From assembly GCA_900537185.1 (NCBI GenBank), contig LS999829.1, positions 62,275 through 126,274 of the forward strand: DNA of 64,000 bases, given 5' to 3'. A program made the position numbers and the translations under genes. The stretch comes from Cytophagales bacterium Alg240-R148. GTDB lineage: Bacteria; Bacteroidota; Bacteroidia; Cytophagales; Cyclobacteriaceae. Shown one piece after another: positions 54,634 through 63,683 of the stretch. The notes under the pieces are model-generated. The model was not told the DNA's origin. It made no database searches and worked only from the letters and a program-made list of their open reading frames with translations. The first letter of the stretch is position 1, and the number at the start of each line of letters is the position of its first letter.

Positions 54634-54924
54634 TTAAACTGTATTAGGTTTATGTTGTTTGAAAATATATAAAATAATAAAAATTCCTGCTAATAAGTAC
54701 CATATTAAATAGGCATTGTAGCCATATGCTTCGCGCCACTCCCCTTGTAAAAGTGCAATGATGGCTCTGTTCATGCCACATCCAAAACACTCCATACCGG
54801 TGTAGGTATAAATAGGGCAAGAGGGCAACCAAATTGAGTAACCCATGGCATTTAACACCAAAGCACTTGCATATGCCGCAAGCGGAATTATCCAAAAAAT
54901 AGATTTCCCGATTCGATTTTTCAT
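54634..54924 (-). CDS. DUF2752 membrane protein
   Basis: I take ATG 54924 (MKNRIGKSIFW); ATG 54942 adds six residues. The ~96-residue protein has two membrane helices around a loop with CPIYTYTGMECFGCGMNRAI, the invariant DUF2752 motif (CP..G..C..CG..R). Family members are small inner-membrane proteins of unknown function. It lies 15 bp upstream of the multi-pass membrane gene and is probably co-transcribed with it. Confidence 0.9.
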   Translation of the reverse strand: MKNRIGKSIFWIIPLAAYASALVLNAMGYSIWLPSCPIYTYTGMECFGCGMNRAIIALLQGEWREAYGYNAYLIWYLLAGIFIILYIFKQHKPNTV

Positions 54925-55088
54925 TTTTTTACTTTCGAGCATTCGATAACAACCTCAAAATTTAATAAAAAAAACAGAAAGCGTATAATATTCTTTTAGA
55001 AGTTCTGTGCGGTACATAAGCTCCATTGCAATAATTATGGATTAGCAAGCATTTTATTTTCCTTTCTGCCCATATCGTTTTATTATTG

Positions 55089-56594
55089 ATGATGGAAAAA
55101 AAGACCCTACTCTATATTTTTATTATAACTTTGGTTGGCGGCCTGTTGTACTGGTATAATTTTGATCCTAAACCAGACCTCAATGGAGACAATGCCAACT
55201 ACTTTATGCTGGGAAAGGCCTTAAAAACTGGCGCTGGATATGTGAATATTACTGCCCCTGATTTAAGACCCAACAACCATTTTCCTCCAGGGTACCCAGC
55301 CATCATTGCCACCGCTTTTTTGATTTTTCCCGATACGTTTATAACAGTAAAGTTATTGAATGGGCTCTTTTTTATTGTGGCCTGTCTTTTGGTATTTTGG
55401 CTGGTTAAAAATATTACAGGCAATGCCAAGCTCTCCTTATTGTTCGCATTAATAGTGGCTTTTAACGCCCATCTTCTTAAGTATTCGAGCATGATGATGA
55501 CGGAAATACCGTTTTTATTTTTGAGTTTGAGCAGTTTGTATTTCTTTCTTAAAACACCGCAAACCAATGCGCTGAAATCTAAAGAATTTTGGTTTTCTTT
55601 GGTGCTCCTTGTCGTTGCTTATTATGTGCGTTCTCTGGCGGTAGCTCTGTTTGGCGCGTATTGCTTGGTGTTTTTATTTTCCAAACGTTGGAAAGAACTA
55701 GGTGCTGCCATTGCCCTGGTGGTTGGTGCCATCGTACCATGGATGGTGCGAAGCCAGCAGCTAGGTGGCAATTCTTATGTCAAACAATTGTTGCGCGTCA
55801 ACCCGTACCGGCCAGAAATGGGGCAAGCCGGAATATCCGATTTTGCGGCGCGTTTCTTCAACAACCTGGAGCGGTACATCACCTTAGAAATTCCCAGCGG
55901 CATTTTACCCTTTTTGGAAGTTGACTACTCCAAATCAGCCAATTTTGCCTATTGGATTTTGGGTTTGTTATTGGTAGGAGTTATTGCATTTGGTCTGTAC
56001 AAAATACCGAAATACAAACTGTTATTGTCGGCCTACATAGGTGCCACTTTATTCATTTTGATGTTGTGGCCGGATGTTTGGAAAGGCATAAGATTTTTGT
56101 TGCCCTTGGTGCCCGTTTTATTGGTTGCCATGGCCGTTGCGCTACAACACTTCCTTGAGTACCTTCAAAAAAAGACCACCGTACAAATAAACATTTTGTA
56201 TTTGCTTCCTGTTGTATTGGTGTTTTGGACCAGCATTAAAAAAAACCATCAAATGGCAGCAGCGCCTATGACACCCAATTGGAGTAATTATTTTGCAACA
56301 GCGCAGTGGGTAAAAAACAACTTGCCCTCTGAAGTTACGGTGGCTTGCAGAAAACCAACGCTTTTTTACTTGGAATCCAATTCCAAAACCACCAATTACA
56401 AATACACCAAAGACGCTGAAGAATTACTAAATCATTTGAAGCGTAAAAACGTAGACTATGTAGTATTGGACCAGCTTGGCTACAGTTCTACCTACCAATA
56501 TTTGTTGCCAGCCATCCAAGCCAATCGAGATAAATTTGTTTTGCAGGTGCAATTTAAAAACCCTGACACCTATTTATTCAAATTTATGCCGTAA
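55089..56594 (+). CDS. ArnT/PMT-type membrane glycosyltransferase
   Basis: I use ATG 55089 (an adjacent ATG at 55092 is equally possible). The ~501-residue protein has about ten membrane helices and an N-terminal loop, DLNGDNANYFMLGKALKTG, with the acidic pair used by GT-C-fold enzymes, then PPGYPAIIATAFLIF. The C-terminal domain is soluble (~395-500: WVKNNLPSEVTVACRKPTLF). Such enzymes move a sugar from a lipid carrier to a protein or lipid outside the membrane. Donor and acceptor are unknown. It stands alone with an AT-rich 140-bp region upstream. Confidence 0.88.
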   Translation: MMEKKTLLYIFIITLVGGLLYWYNFDPKPDLNGDNANYFMLGKALKTGAGYVNITAPDLRPNNHFPPGYPAIIATAFLIFPDTFITVKLLNGLFFIVACLLVFWLVKNITGNAKLSLLFALIVAFNAHLLKYSSMMMTEIPFLFLSLSSLYFFLKTPQTNALKSKEFWFSLVLLVVAYYVRSLAVALFGAYCLVFLFSKRWKELGAAIALVVGAIVPWMVRSQQLGGNSYVKQLLRVNPYRPEMGQAGISDFAARFFNNLERYITLEIPSGILPFLEVDYSKSANFAYWILGLLLVGVIAFGLYKIPKYKLLLSAYIGATLFILMLWPDVWKGIRFLLPLVPVLLVAMAVALQHFLEYLQKKTTVQINILYLLPVVLVFWTSIKKNHQMAAAPMTPNWSNYFATAQWVKNNLPSEVTVACRKPTLFYLESNSKTTNYKYTKDAEELLNHLKRKNVDYVVLDQLGYSSTYQYLLPAIQANRDKFVLQVQFKNPDTYLFKFMP

Positions 56595-56632
56595 ATTATT
56601 AAGGAAATATGGACTAAAATTGTAATACTATT

Positions 56633-57022
56633 ATGAAGCTTCTATTCAAGATCGTTTTTGTTTTATTTTTTACAATTGTCTCTTGTCAATCGGTAAACAA
56701 GCCAGCTAAGAAAGCAAAGAAAATTGCTGGAATTTCTAATAAAGAAACCACCAAAGTTTACCTCAACGCAAAAAACACTTATTTTTATACCCTTTCTCCG
56801 TTAAAAGGCACCACCTTGCTTTTGGAAGTTTACGACATGGAAAGCAAAGAATTGGGTTACAGCAAACGATTCGAACTGGGCTGCGCAGTAGAATGGATGA
56901 ACAATAATACCCTAATTATCCAGCCAAGTGGGGGACAACCAGAAGAAAAAAAGGTTGTTTATTTGTTAGACGTCGATACGTTTAAAGTTAGCGTAGAAGA
57001 CAACACCCGTAACAAGCAATAG
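56633..57022 (+). CDS. Small lipoprotein upstream of the sortilin-like gene
   Basis: The signal MKLLFKIVFVLFFTIVSC gives lipid Cys18. The mature ~110 residues begin with a Lys-rich linker, then strands (KVYLNAKNTYFYTLSPLKG, TTLLLEVYDMESKELGYS) and a NNTLIIQPSGGQPEEKKVVY end. No family is recognised. It ends 3 bp before the ATG of the large sortilin-like gene, so the two are one transcript and possibly partners. Confidence 0.7.
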   Translation: MKLLFKIVFVLFFTIVSCQSVNKPAKKAKKIAGISNKETTKVYLNAKNTYFYTLSPLKGTTLLLEVYDMESKELGYSKRFELGCAVEWMNNNTLIIQPSGGQPEEKKVVYLLDVDTFKVSVEDNTRNKQ

Positions 57023-57025
57023 TTC

Positions 57026-60000
57026 ATGAAAATTAAAACCAGCGCCTCCAAGACTTTTTTAATCTGCTCGTTACTGATAATTTTTGGAAAACAGGACGCT
57101 TCAGGCCCTTTGGAATTGGGTGCTCAAGTGCCTTCCAAACAGAAAATTGATGTAGCAAGAGAAATTGACCGGTTGATCAAAAGCAATTCTCAAGGAGTTA
57201 TCGAATACCTTCCCGGATATTTATACAGCGAACTTATAAAACAGAAAGCAGCCAATAAAAACAATTTCAAAGTTGAAAGCAGCCTGGACTGGAAAGAAAG
57301 AGGGCCCACCAATGTTGGTGGTAGAACAAGGCATTTATTGGTAGATGCGGCTGATAATTCCAACAGAACTTGGTTGGCAGGCACCGCAGGTGGTGGCATT
57401 TGGAAAACCAGCAACGCGGGCACAACATGGACCAATGTTTCTCCAAACGCTCCCAATTTGGCCGTATGTACCATCGCTCAAAGTCCTAGTGCTCCCTTAA
57501 TACTATATGCAGGAACCGGTGAAAGTGCATTGGGCGGTACCAATGGCAATGGTTCTGGAATTCTTAAATCAACGGATGGAGGCAATAGCTGGAGTCTTTT
57601 GCCAGCCACTTCTATAACCAATAGCAACAATTTTTGGAATGTTAACGAAATAATTGTTGACCCCAGCGATGCCAACCATCTCTTTGCTGCCACTTCCAAT
57701 GGCGGCTATGGACAATCTTTTCAAAGTGCAATAATGAAATCTGTCAATGGCGGAGATTCTTGGGCTAAGGTATACCAGCCAAGAAGCTGGGCCCAACAAA
57801 TAATTGCTGACCCGGACAATTTCGATATCCTATATGCCAGTATTTATTTTAATGGGGTAGTGAAATCGACCGACGGCGGTGCCACTTGGACAAATACAGT
57901 GTTAAGCACAGTTGCTGGCAGTTACAACCCAGAAAGAACGGAGTTGGCAATAGCCCCTACGGATCCCAACATATTGTACGCATCTGTGTCTTTTGCCAAC
58001 CGGTCGGGTGCCGGACTGTTTGTTTCGCAAGACAAGGGCGAAAACTGGTCGAAAGTAGAAAATTTTAGCACTTCTAGTCAAATAGATTTCTTACAACAGG
58101 GAGAATACGACAATTGTATAACGGTTCATCCGAACGATGCTTCAGAAGTATTTTTAGGTGGTGTAAGTTTGTGGAGGGCCTCGGTTGATTTTCAAGAAAC
58201 AAAAGAAGGCTCCAAACAGTTTTTAAGGGTAGACGAGGGGCAAACTGCAGCTTTTCTTAGTTTTGTTAATTTTGGCAGTGGCACCCATTACGGCAACCGT
58301 TTGGCCATTACTGACGACAGTGCAACGCCTAATATAGAAATTCGATTTGGCCCAGGAAAAAATCAAATGGCCCACCGTTTTACTGTTCCAGAAGGTGCTA
58401 CCTCTGGGGTGGTAGCCAACGATTATTCCTATCAAAATTACGTAGAAGTACCTTTTGAAGTATGGGATACCGATCAAAACCGCCAATTAATGGTGAGTTT
58501 TAGAGACCAGGAAAGAGACGGTGCTTTTAATTTGAATGAAGCTGCCAATGACCAAGTAGAGGCCAACAATAGAGAATACTTGTACTTTCATAATATGGAC
58601 TACGCAGCCACTCCTGCTGCTGCCATAATGACCAACGGTGGGCATGAAGTTGATAACTTAATCTTTTCTTGGCCCACTTTAACACCAGGTTCGGTATGGA
58701 ACCCCAACGCCATTGCCCAATCCACTTTTTCAATTTTATTTGGCAATATTCATTTCATCAATGCCTCTTTTACAACCATATCAGATTTTAATGCGGTACA
58801 TTCCGATCACCACTATTTAACCACAATCAGCCACCCAGACCAAACCTTTAGACTTTTTACTTGCAACGATGGAGGCGTGGCCTACAGTGACAACGAAGGC
58901 AGCAGTTATACAACTGTTGAAGATGGATTCAATACCACTCAATTTTATGCGGCCAGCAAAAAACCTGGCTTTACCGAATACATGGGAGGTACGCAAGACA
59001 ATGAAGTATTGCGCTCCAGAGCATTTTCATCGGCCGATCCTGTTGCGTTTAATAGACAAGCACCTCCTAACCAAGTAGCAGATGGCTTTGAAGCAGTTTA
59101 TGCAGGCAACAATCCCAATAAACTTTTGGCTTCCAACCAAAACAATGTCATATTCAGATCTGTTGATGCAGGAAAAACATGGACAAACGTTCATGAAGAC
59201 ATCAACGATTCAGGCTTTGGCAATGCCAATGCACCGTTTTACACTAAAATTGGATACTCGGTTAATGGGCCAGCCATGGCATTTGCGATCAGCCAATCTG
59301 GCGTGTGGAAATCAGAAGACTTTGGTCTGAATTGGAGATTAATACGAATAACGGATAACTGGAGCGGCTTTTATGACATTGAAGTTTCGGATGCTGACCC
59401 CAATTATATCTGGGCCGGCGGCGGCATGGGCGACATCAGCAATATTTATTTATCTACCGACCGCGGGGAAACATTTCTTCCTGTACAAAACTTCGACATT
59501 CCCGACGGCATGGGCAACATAACTACCTTGGTTCCAGACCCATTGGATAAAAATGGTTGTTTCGCGGTATTTAGCCAAGCCAACAACCCCAAAATTCTTA
59601 GGACACAAGACAAAGGGGCTACCTGGGAAGACTTGTCCGGGTTTAATTTAAGCGACGACAGCAACAACGGCTTCCCAGATGTTGCGACTTTCACTGTCTT
59701 GGCTTTTCCAGATGGTCAAACCATTTGGGCTGGAACCGAAATTGGTTTGGTAGAAAGTACAGACAATGGGAAAACTTGGCAATTTGCTGACAATGGTTTG
59801 CCTTCGGTTATGATTTGGGATTTAAAACTAACGGACGGTGAAGTGGTAGTAGCTACCCATGGCCGGGGCATTTGGACTGTAGATGTAAACCAGTTTTATG
59901 AAAACCAATTGGTTCTGAGTACTTCAGAACCTCGGGTCGAATTTTCTGCCTACCCCAACCCAGCCACAGACCGCATTACTGTAAAAGGTGCCTTTGACAA

Positions 60001-60172
60001 CAGCACCACTATTAGTCTAATCGACATACAAGGTAAAACTTTGTTAAAACAACAAGTTTTGGATGGGTCCAAGCACATTCATCTAGACGTAAAGCAGTTT
60101 CCAAAAGGCAATTATATCCTGTCTGTTAGGAGTAAAAAGGGCGAACAGAAAAGGAAGGTCGTATTGCATTAA
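57026..60172 (+). CDS. T9SS-exported sortilin/BNR-repeat protein
   Basis: The 1048-residue protein has a signal peptide (~1-26) and a long propeller region (~85-940). About a dozen Asp-box motifs are seen (IWKTSNAGTTW, ILKSTDGGNSW, VVKSTDGGATW, IFRSVDAGKTW, VWKSEDFGLNW, LVESTDNGKTW), so one 10-bladed sortilin/VPS10-type or two smaller propellers are likely. A non-repeat insertion (~370-590) splits them. The last ~75 residues (VEFSAYPNPATDRITVKG to the end, with QGKTLLKQQVLDG) form the type A T9SS sorting domain. It is therefore exported by the type IX system and bound to the surface or released. A hydrolase activity is not proven; the Bacteroidota family is often named glycosyl hydrolase. Confidence 0.88.
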   Translation: MKIKTSASKTFLICSLLIIFGKQDASGPLELGAQVPSKQKIDVAREIDRLIKSNSQGVIEYLPGYLYSELIKQKAANKNNFKVESSLDWKERGPTNVGGRTRHLLVDAADNSNRTWLAGTAGGGIWKTSNAGTTWTNVSPNAPNLAVCTIAQSPSAPLILYAGTGESALGGTNGNGSGILKSTDGGNSWSLLPATSITNSNNFWNVNEIIVDPSDANHLFAATSNGGYGQSFQSAIMKSVNGGDSWAKVYQPRSWAQQIIADPDNFDILYASIYFNGVVKSTDGGATWTNTVLSTVAGSYNPERTELAIAPTDPNILYASVSFANRSGAGLFVSQDKGENWSKVENFSTSSQIDFLQQGEYDNCITVHPNDASEVFLGGVSLWRASVDFQETKEGSKQFLRVDEGQTAAFLSFVNFGSGTHYGNRLAITDDSATPNIEIRFGPGKNQMAHRFTVPEGATSGVVANDYSYQNYVEVPFEVWDTDQNRQLMVSFRDQERDGAFNLNEAANDQVEANNREYLYFHNMDYAATPAAAIMTNGGHEVDNLIFSWPTLTPGSVWNPNAIAQSTFSILFGNIHFINASFTTISDFNAVHSDHHYLTTISHPDQTFRLFTCNDGGVAYSDNEGSSYTTVEDGFNTTQFYAASKKPGFTEYMGGTQDNEVLRSRAFSSADPVAFNRQAPPNQVADGFEAVYAGNNPNKLLASNQNNVIFRSVDAGKTWTNVHEDINDSGFGNANAPFYTKIGYSVNGPAMAFAISQSGVWKSEDFGLNWRLIRITDNWSGFYDIEVSDADPNYIWAGGGMGDISNIYLSTDRGETFLPVQNFDIPDGMGNITTLVPDPLDKNGCFAVFSQANNPKILRTQDKGATWEDLSGFNLSDDSNNGFPDVATFTVLAFPDGQTIWAGTEIGLVESTDNGKTWQFADNGLPSVMIWDLKLTDGEVVVATHGRGIWTVDVNQFYENQLVLSTSEPRVEFSAYPNPATDRITVKGAFDNSTTISLIDIQGKTLLKQQVLDGSKHIHLDVKQFPKGNYILSVRSKKGEQKRKVVLH

Positions 60173-60255
60173 TACGCCTTAAACTCCGGTTCATATAAAA
60201 ATTAAGAGAGGCATCTATTGTAGTTCGAATTATAAGTTCAATTGGAAAGAAGCAA

Positions 60256-61611
60256 CTAAGCAAACATAAAGGATATTGCTTCTTTGATTTTCCCTAGGGC
60301 TACGATTTTGACCCCGTATTTGTGCACGTCAATTCCTTTTAATCCATATTTAGATACAATAATTTGTTCGAAACCAAGCTTTTCAGCTTCGGCTATTCTT
60401 TGGTCCAGTTTATTGACACTTCTTAACTCGCCAGCAAGACCAACTTCGGCACAGAAGCCTATTTTTTCTGAAATCGGAATTTCCTCTAAACTAGAAACCA
60501 ACGCCACTGCTACTGCTAAATCCAGCGCAGGATCATCTACTTTTATACCGCCGGCAATATTCAAAAAGACATCTTGATCTCCAAAACGCATACCACAGCG
60601 TTTCTCTAAAACCGCCAAAAGCATGTTCATTCTTTTGGCATCGTAGCCTGTAGAAGAGCGCTGTGGGTTGCCATAAATGGCAGAAGAAACCAAGGCTTGA
60701 ACCTCAATCATCAACGGCCGGTTGCCTTCCATCATGGCACCAATGGATATTCCAGTGGCGGCATCGTCTCTTTGAGACAACAATATTTCGGATGGGTTGC
60801 TGACCTCTCGAAGTCCTTTACCTGTCATTTCGTAAATGCCCAATTCCGATGTAGAGCCAAATCTGTTTTTTATGGTTCTGACAATTCTATAGGTTAAATG
60901 TCTGTCTCCTTCAAACTGCAAAACCGTATCGACCATATGCTCCAATGTTTTGGGTCCGGCAATGCTCCCTTCTTTGGTAATGTGGCCGACAATAAAAATG
61001 GGCACTCGGTTTTTTTTAGCATAATGGATTAGCTCCGCAGTACATTGTTTGATTTGGCTTACTGTTCCTGCTGGAGAATCGATATCATAAGAATGCAGGG
61101 TTTGAATGGAGTCTATAATTACAACCCCTGGAGACGATTCCTTGCACGCTTTGATTATGTCCCCTACAATGTTGTGTGCCAAGAACAAAGTCTCTTTGTT
61201 TTCGAGCCCCAGTCGAGTAGCCCTTAATTTTAATTGGTCCAAACTCTCTTCACCAGAAACGTATAAAGCTTTTTGGGAAATCAACAAACTCAACTGCAAC
61301 ATCAAAGTAGATTTGCCTATGCCCGGCTCCCCCCCTATAAGCACAACAGAGGCAGGTACTACACCACCGCCGAGTACTCGGTTCAACTCAGCATCTTTTG
61401 TATCAATTCTATCAAATTTTTGCTCCGAAATTGACGCCAAAGAAACCGGTGTAATTTTATTCCCCAATTTGGGGGAAGATTTTAAGTTATTACCTCCAAC
61501 AATTTCTTCATTTAAACTATTCCAAGAATTGCACGATGGACATTTTCCCATCCATTTTGCCGACTCATACCCACATTCAGCACAAATGTATGCTGTTTTC
61601 ACCTTGGCCAT
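60256..61611 (-). CDS. radA: DNA repair protein RadA
   Basis: I start at ATG 61611 (MAKVKTAY), because the eight earlier codons are not family-like. The 451-residue protein begins with the four-Cys zinc motif (Cys10, Cys13, Cys24, Cys27), then a RecA-like ATPase with Walker A GEPGIGKST at 94-102 and the RadA-specific KNRFG motif. A C-terminal Lon-protease-like domain follows (~285-450, FLNIAGGIKVDDPALDLAVA). RadA drives branch migration in recombination. It converges with the sortilin-like gene, 84 bp away. Confidence 0.97.
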   Translation of the reverse strand: MAKVKTAYICAECGYESAKWMGKCPSCNSWNSLNEEIVGGNNLKSSPKLGNKITPVSLASISEQKFDRIDTKDAELNRVLGGGVVPASVVLIGGEPGIGKSTLMLQLSLLISQKALYVSGEESLDQLKLRATRLGLENKETLFLAHNIVGDIIKACKESSPGVVIIDSIQTLHSYDIDSPAGTVSQIKQCTAELIHYAKKNRVPIFIVGHITKEGSIAGPKTLEHMVDTVLQFEGDRHLTYRIVRTIKNRFGSTSELGIYEMTGKGLREVSNPSEILLSQRDDAATGISIGAMMEGNRPLMIEVQALVSSAIYGNPQRSSTGYDAKRMNMLLAVLEKRCGMRFGDQDVFLNIAGGIKVDDPALDLAVAVALVSSLEEIPISEKIGFCAEVGLAGELRSVNKLDQRIAEAEKLGFEQIIVSKYGLKGIDVHKYGVKIVALGKIKEAISFMFA

Positions 61612-61745
61612 AATTTTATTTTTATTGATTATCAACGATTTAAATTAAAAAGTTTGAATATAAATATTTTGTGATTAAATATACACAAACTTTTGAAGCA
61701 AAAAAGCCGAGAATGCTTCACTCGAAATATAAATATACTAATATT

Positions 61746-63683
61746 ATGCGCAATTACTTTTTTTGTTTTTTCCTACTTTTTGCCTGCATCCACGAGACTG
61801 CCATGGCTCAAAAAAAAGGATTTAAATTTGGTAAAATAGATATTAAAAATCTTCAGCTAGCAACCTGCCCATTGGACTCCAATGCAGGAGCCATGGTAAT
61901 TTTTGACAAAGGGAATTCTTTTTTCAATTCCAGCTTCGATTTGGTATACCAGAGGCATATAAGAATTAAGATTTTTGATGAAAGTGAATTCGACCAAGGG
62001 GATATTGAAATTAAGACTTACAACAAAAGTGCTGTAGCGAACTTTCAAGCAGTAACTTATAATTTGGAGAACGGTAAGATTGTAGAATCAAAAGTTTCAA
62101 AGAAAAATATATACACAGAAGAGAATAACAAGTACTTCCAGACTAAAAAGTTTTCCTTTCCAGATTTAAAAAAAGGCTCGATAATTGAATTTAAATATTC
62201 TACAGAATTGGGCTCTGCCTTTGCCCTCAACACCTGGTATTTTCAGCACGACATCCCATCTCTGTATTCGGAGTATGAAATACGCTATCCAAAATTTATT
62301 GATTACAAGATAATATCCAGTGGGTATGTACCAATGTTCGACGTTAAAAACGCCAGTGTTTCTGTAGTAATGGATGGCCAACCTACCATCAACCATTTAA
62401 AAAATTGGAAAGCGAAAAACATTCCTGCCTTTATTGAAGAGCCCTATATGGCTTCTTCTAGAGATTACATTTCAAGTTTAAGGTTTGAAATAGCCTCCAT
62501 CGAAATACCTGGCAGGGTATATGAAACCTATCTACCAGATTCCTATAGTGCACTAAGCAAACAACTGGCTTTAGAAGAAAATGGTATTGGATATGACATC
62601 AAACGTTCAGGTTATTATAAAAAAGACATGGAACGGTTACTGAACGCACCTTCAGAAGTAGAAAAAATGAAAAACATTTATTACTTCTTACAAAAAAAGC
62701 TGCAACTAGATGATGATTTTGATGGAGAAGGTCCCAAGCAAACTTACATTGCCGGGCGCGGTTCTGATCGAATGATCAATGCGATTCTAACTTCCATGTT
62801 AAAAACGGCAGGTTTTGAGGCCTACATTGTTTATTTAAGCAAACGCAATAGGGGGAAATTGCATCCTTTTTATGCCTTTCGACAACAATTCAACCATACT
62901 GCTGTATTGGTCCGTTACAACAATGAAGAAATTCTATTGGATGCCAGCGATAAAAGTTTGCCTTTTGGCGTTTTACCTTATTCTTCTTTGAATGACAAGG
63001 GGTTGGTGGTGAGCAGCAACAGTCTGGTTTGGGTTGACCTTGCACCAAATTTTAAAGAAACTGAAACCTTATCGGCTCAGTTAACTTTTGAAGACGATGT
63101 TTTGACCGGTGACATTTCTTATACTTTTAAAGGGTACAACGCTCTGTCTAGAATAAGCCAAGTAAGGGTAAAAGGAGAATCAGTTTTCAAAGAAAAATAC
63201 ATGGAGGAAAATAGCGAATGGGACATCCATGCATTAGAACTGGTAGAAATGAGCAAAGAAAAGTCTATTTTCAAACAGAAAGCAAATGCAACAACTGAGG
63301 GAGCTTCGGAATTTTTAGGCAACATAATTTATCTATCGGCATGCCCAGTAAATCCAATAAAGGAGAATCCTTTTAAATTAGAGAACCGGGTATACCCTGT
63401 TGAATTCTCGGTTCCATTTGCTAAAACCAAAATCTTTACCATAAAAATCCCTGAAGGGTTTGATGTAGATGAAATGCCAAAACCCATTTCAATGAGTATG
63501 CCGGATGGAACTGGTAAATTCCTATACAACATACAAAAAATGAACGGTGCGGTGCAAGTATATATGAAATTCGAGATCAAAAAATCAATGTATACACAAA
63601 TCGAATACCCTGCACTAAAAGAATTTTACGGGCAGGTGATAAATAAACTCAACGAACAAATTGTACTTAAAAGAAGTTTATAA
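61746..63683 (+). CDS. DUF3857 transglutaminase-fold protein lacking the catalytic cysteine
   Basis: I start at ATG 61746 (MRNYFFCFFLLFACIHETAMA), which gives a clear signal peptide; the 25 earlier codons are discarded. The 645-residue protein has a DUF3857 beta domain (~45-230, VYQRHIRIKIFDESEFDQGD), a transglutaminase-like domain (~300-420), and a beta-rich C-terminal DUF3858-like part. In the transglutaminase site the usual GxCxD reads G337-R338-G339-S340-D341, so the nucleophile Cys is replaced by Gly; the His (FNHTAVLV) and Asp (LDASD) are kept. It is probably not an active transglutaminase. A second family member starts in the TAATG overlap at its stop, so they are co-translated. Confidence 0.88.
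   Translation: MRNYFFCFFLLFACIHETAMAQKKGFKFGKIDIKNLQLATCPLDSNAGAMVIFDKGNSFFNSSFDLVYQRHIRIKIFDESEFDQGDIEIKTYNKSAVANFQAVTYNLENGKIVESKVSKKNIYTEENNKYFQTKKFSFPDLKKGSIIEFKYSTELGSAFALNTWYFQHDIPSLYSEYEIRYPKFIDYKIISSGYVPMFDVKNASVSVVMDGQPTINHLKNWKAKNIPAFIEEPYMASSRDYISSLRFEIASIEIPGRVYETYLPDSYSALSKQLALEENGIGYDIKRSGYYKKDMERLLNAPSEVEKMKNIYYFLQKKLQLDDDFDGEGPKQTYIAGRGSDRMINAILTSMLKTAGFEAYIVYLSKRNRGKLHPFYAFRQQFNHTAVLVRYNNEEILLDASDKSLPFGVLPYSSLNDKGLVVSSNSLVWVDLAPNFKETETLSAQLTFEDDVLTGDISYTFKGYNALSRISQVRVKGESVFKEKYMEENSEWDIHALELVEMSKEKSIFKQKANATTEGASEFLGNIIYLSACPVNPIKENPFKLENRVYPVEFSVPFAKTKIFTIKIPEGFDVDEMPKPISMSMPDGTGKFLYNIQKMNGAVQVYMKFEIKKSMYTQIEYPALKEFYGQVINKLNEQIVLKRSL

Noticed and set aside
61671-61745. Longer N-terminus of the DUF3857 gene
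   Set aside because: The 25 extra residues are basic and polar and would bury the signal peptide; ATG 61746 gives a proper export signal.
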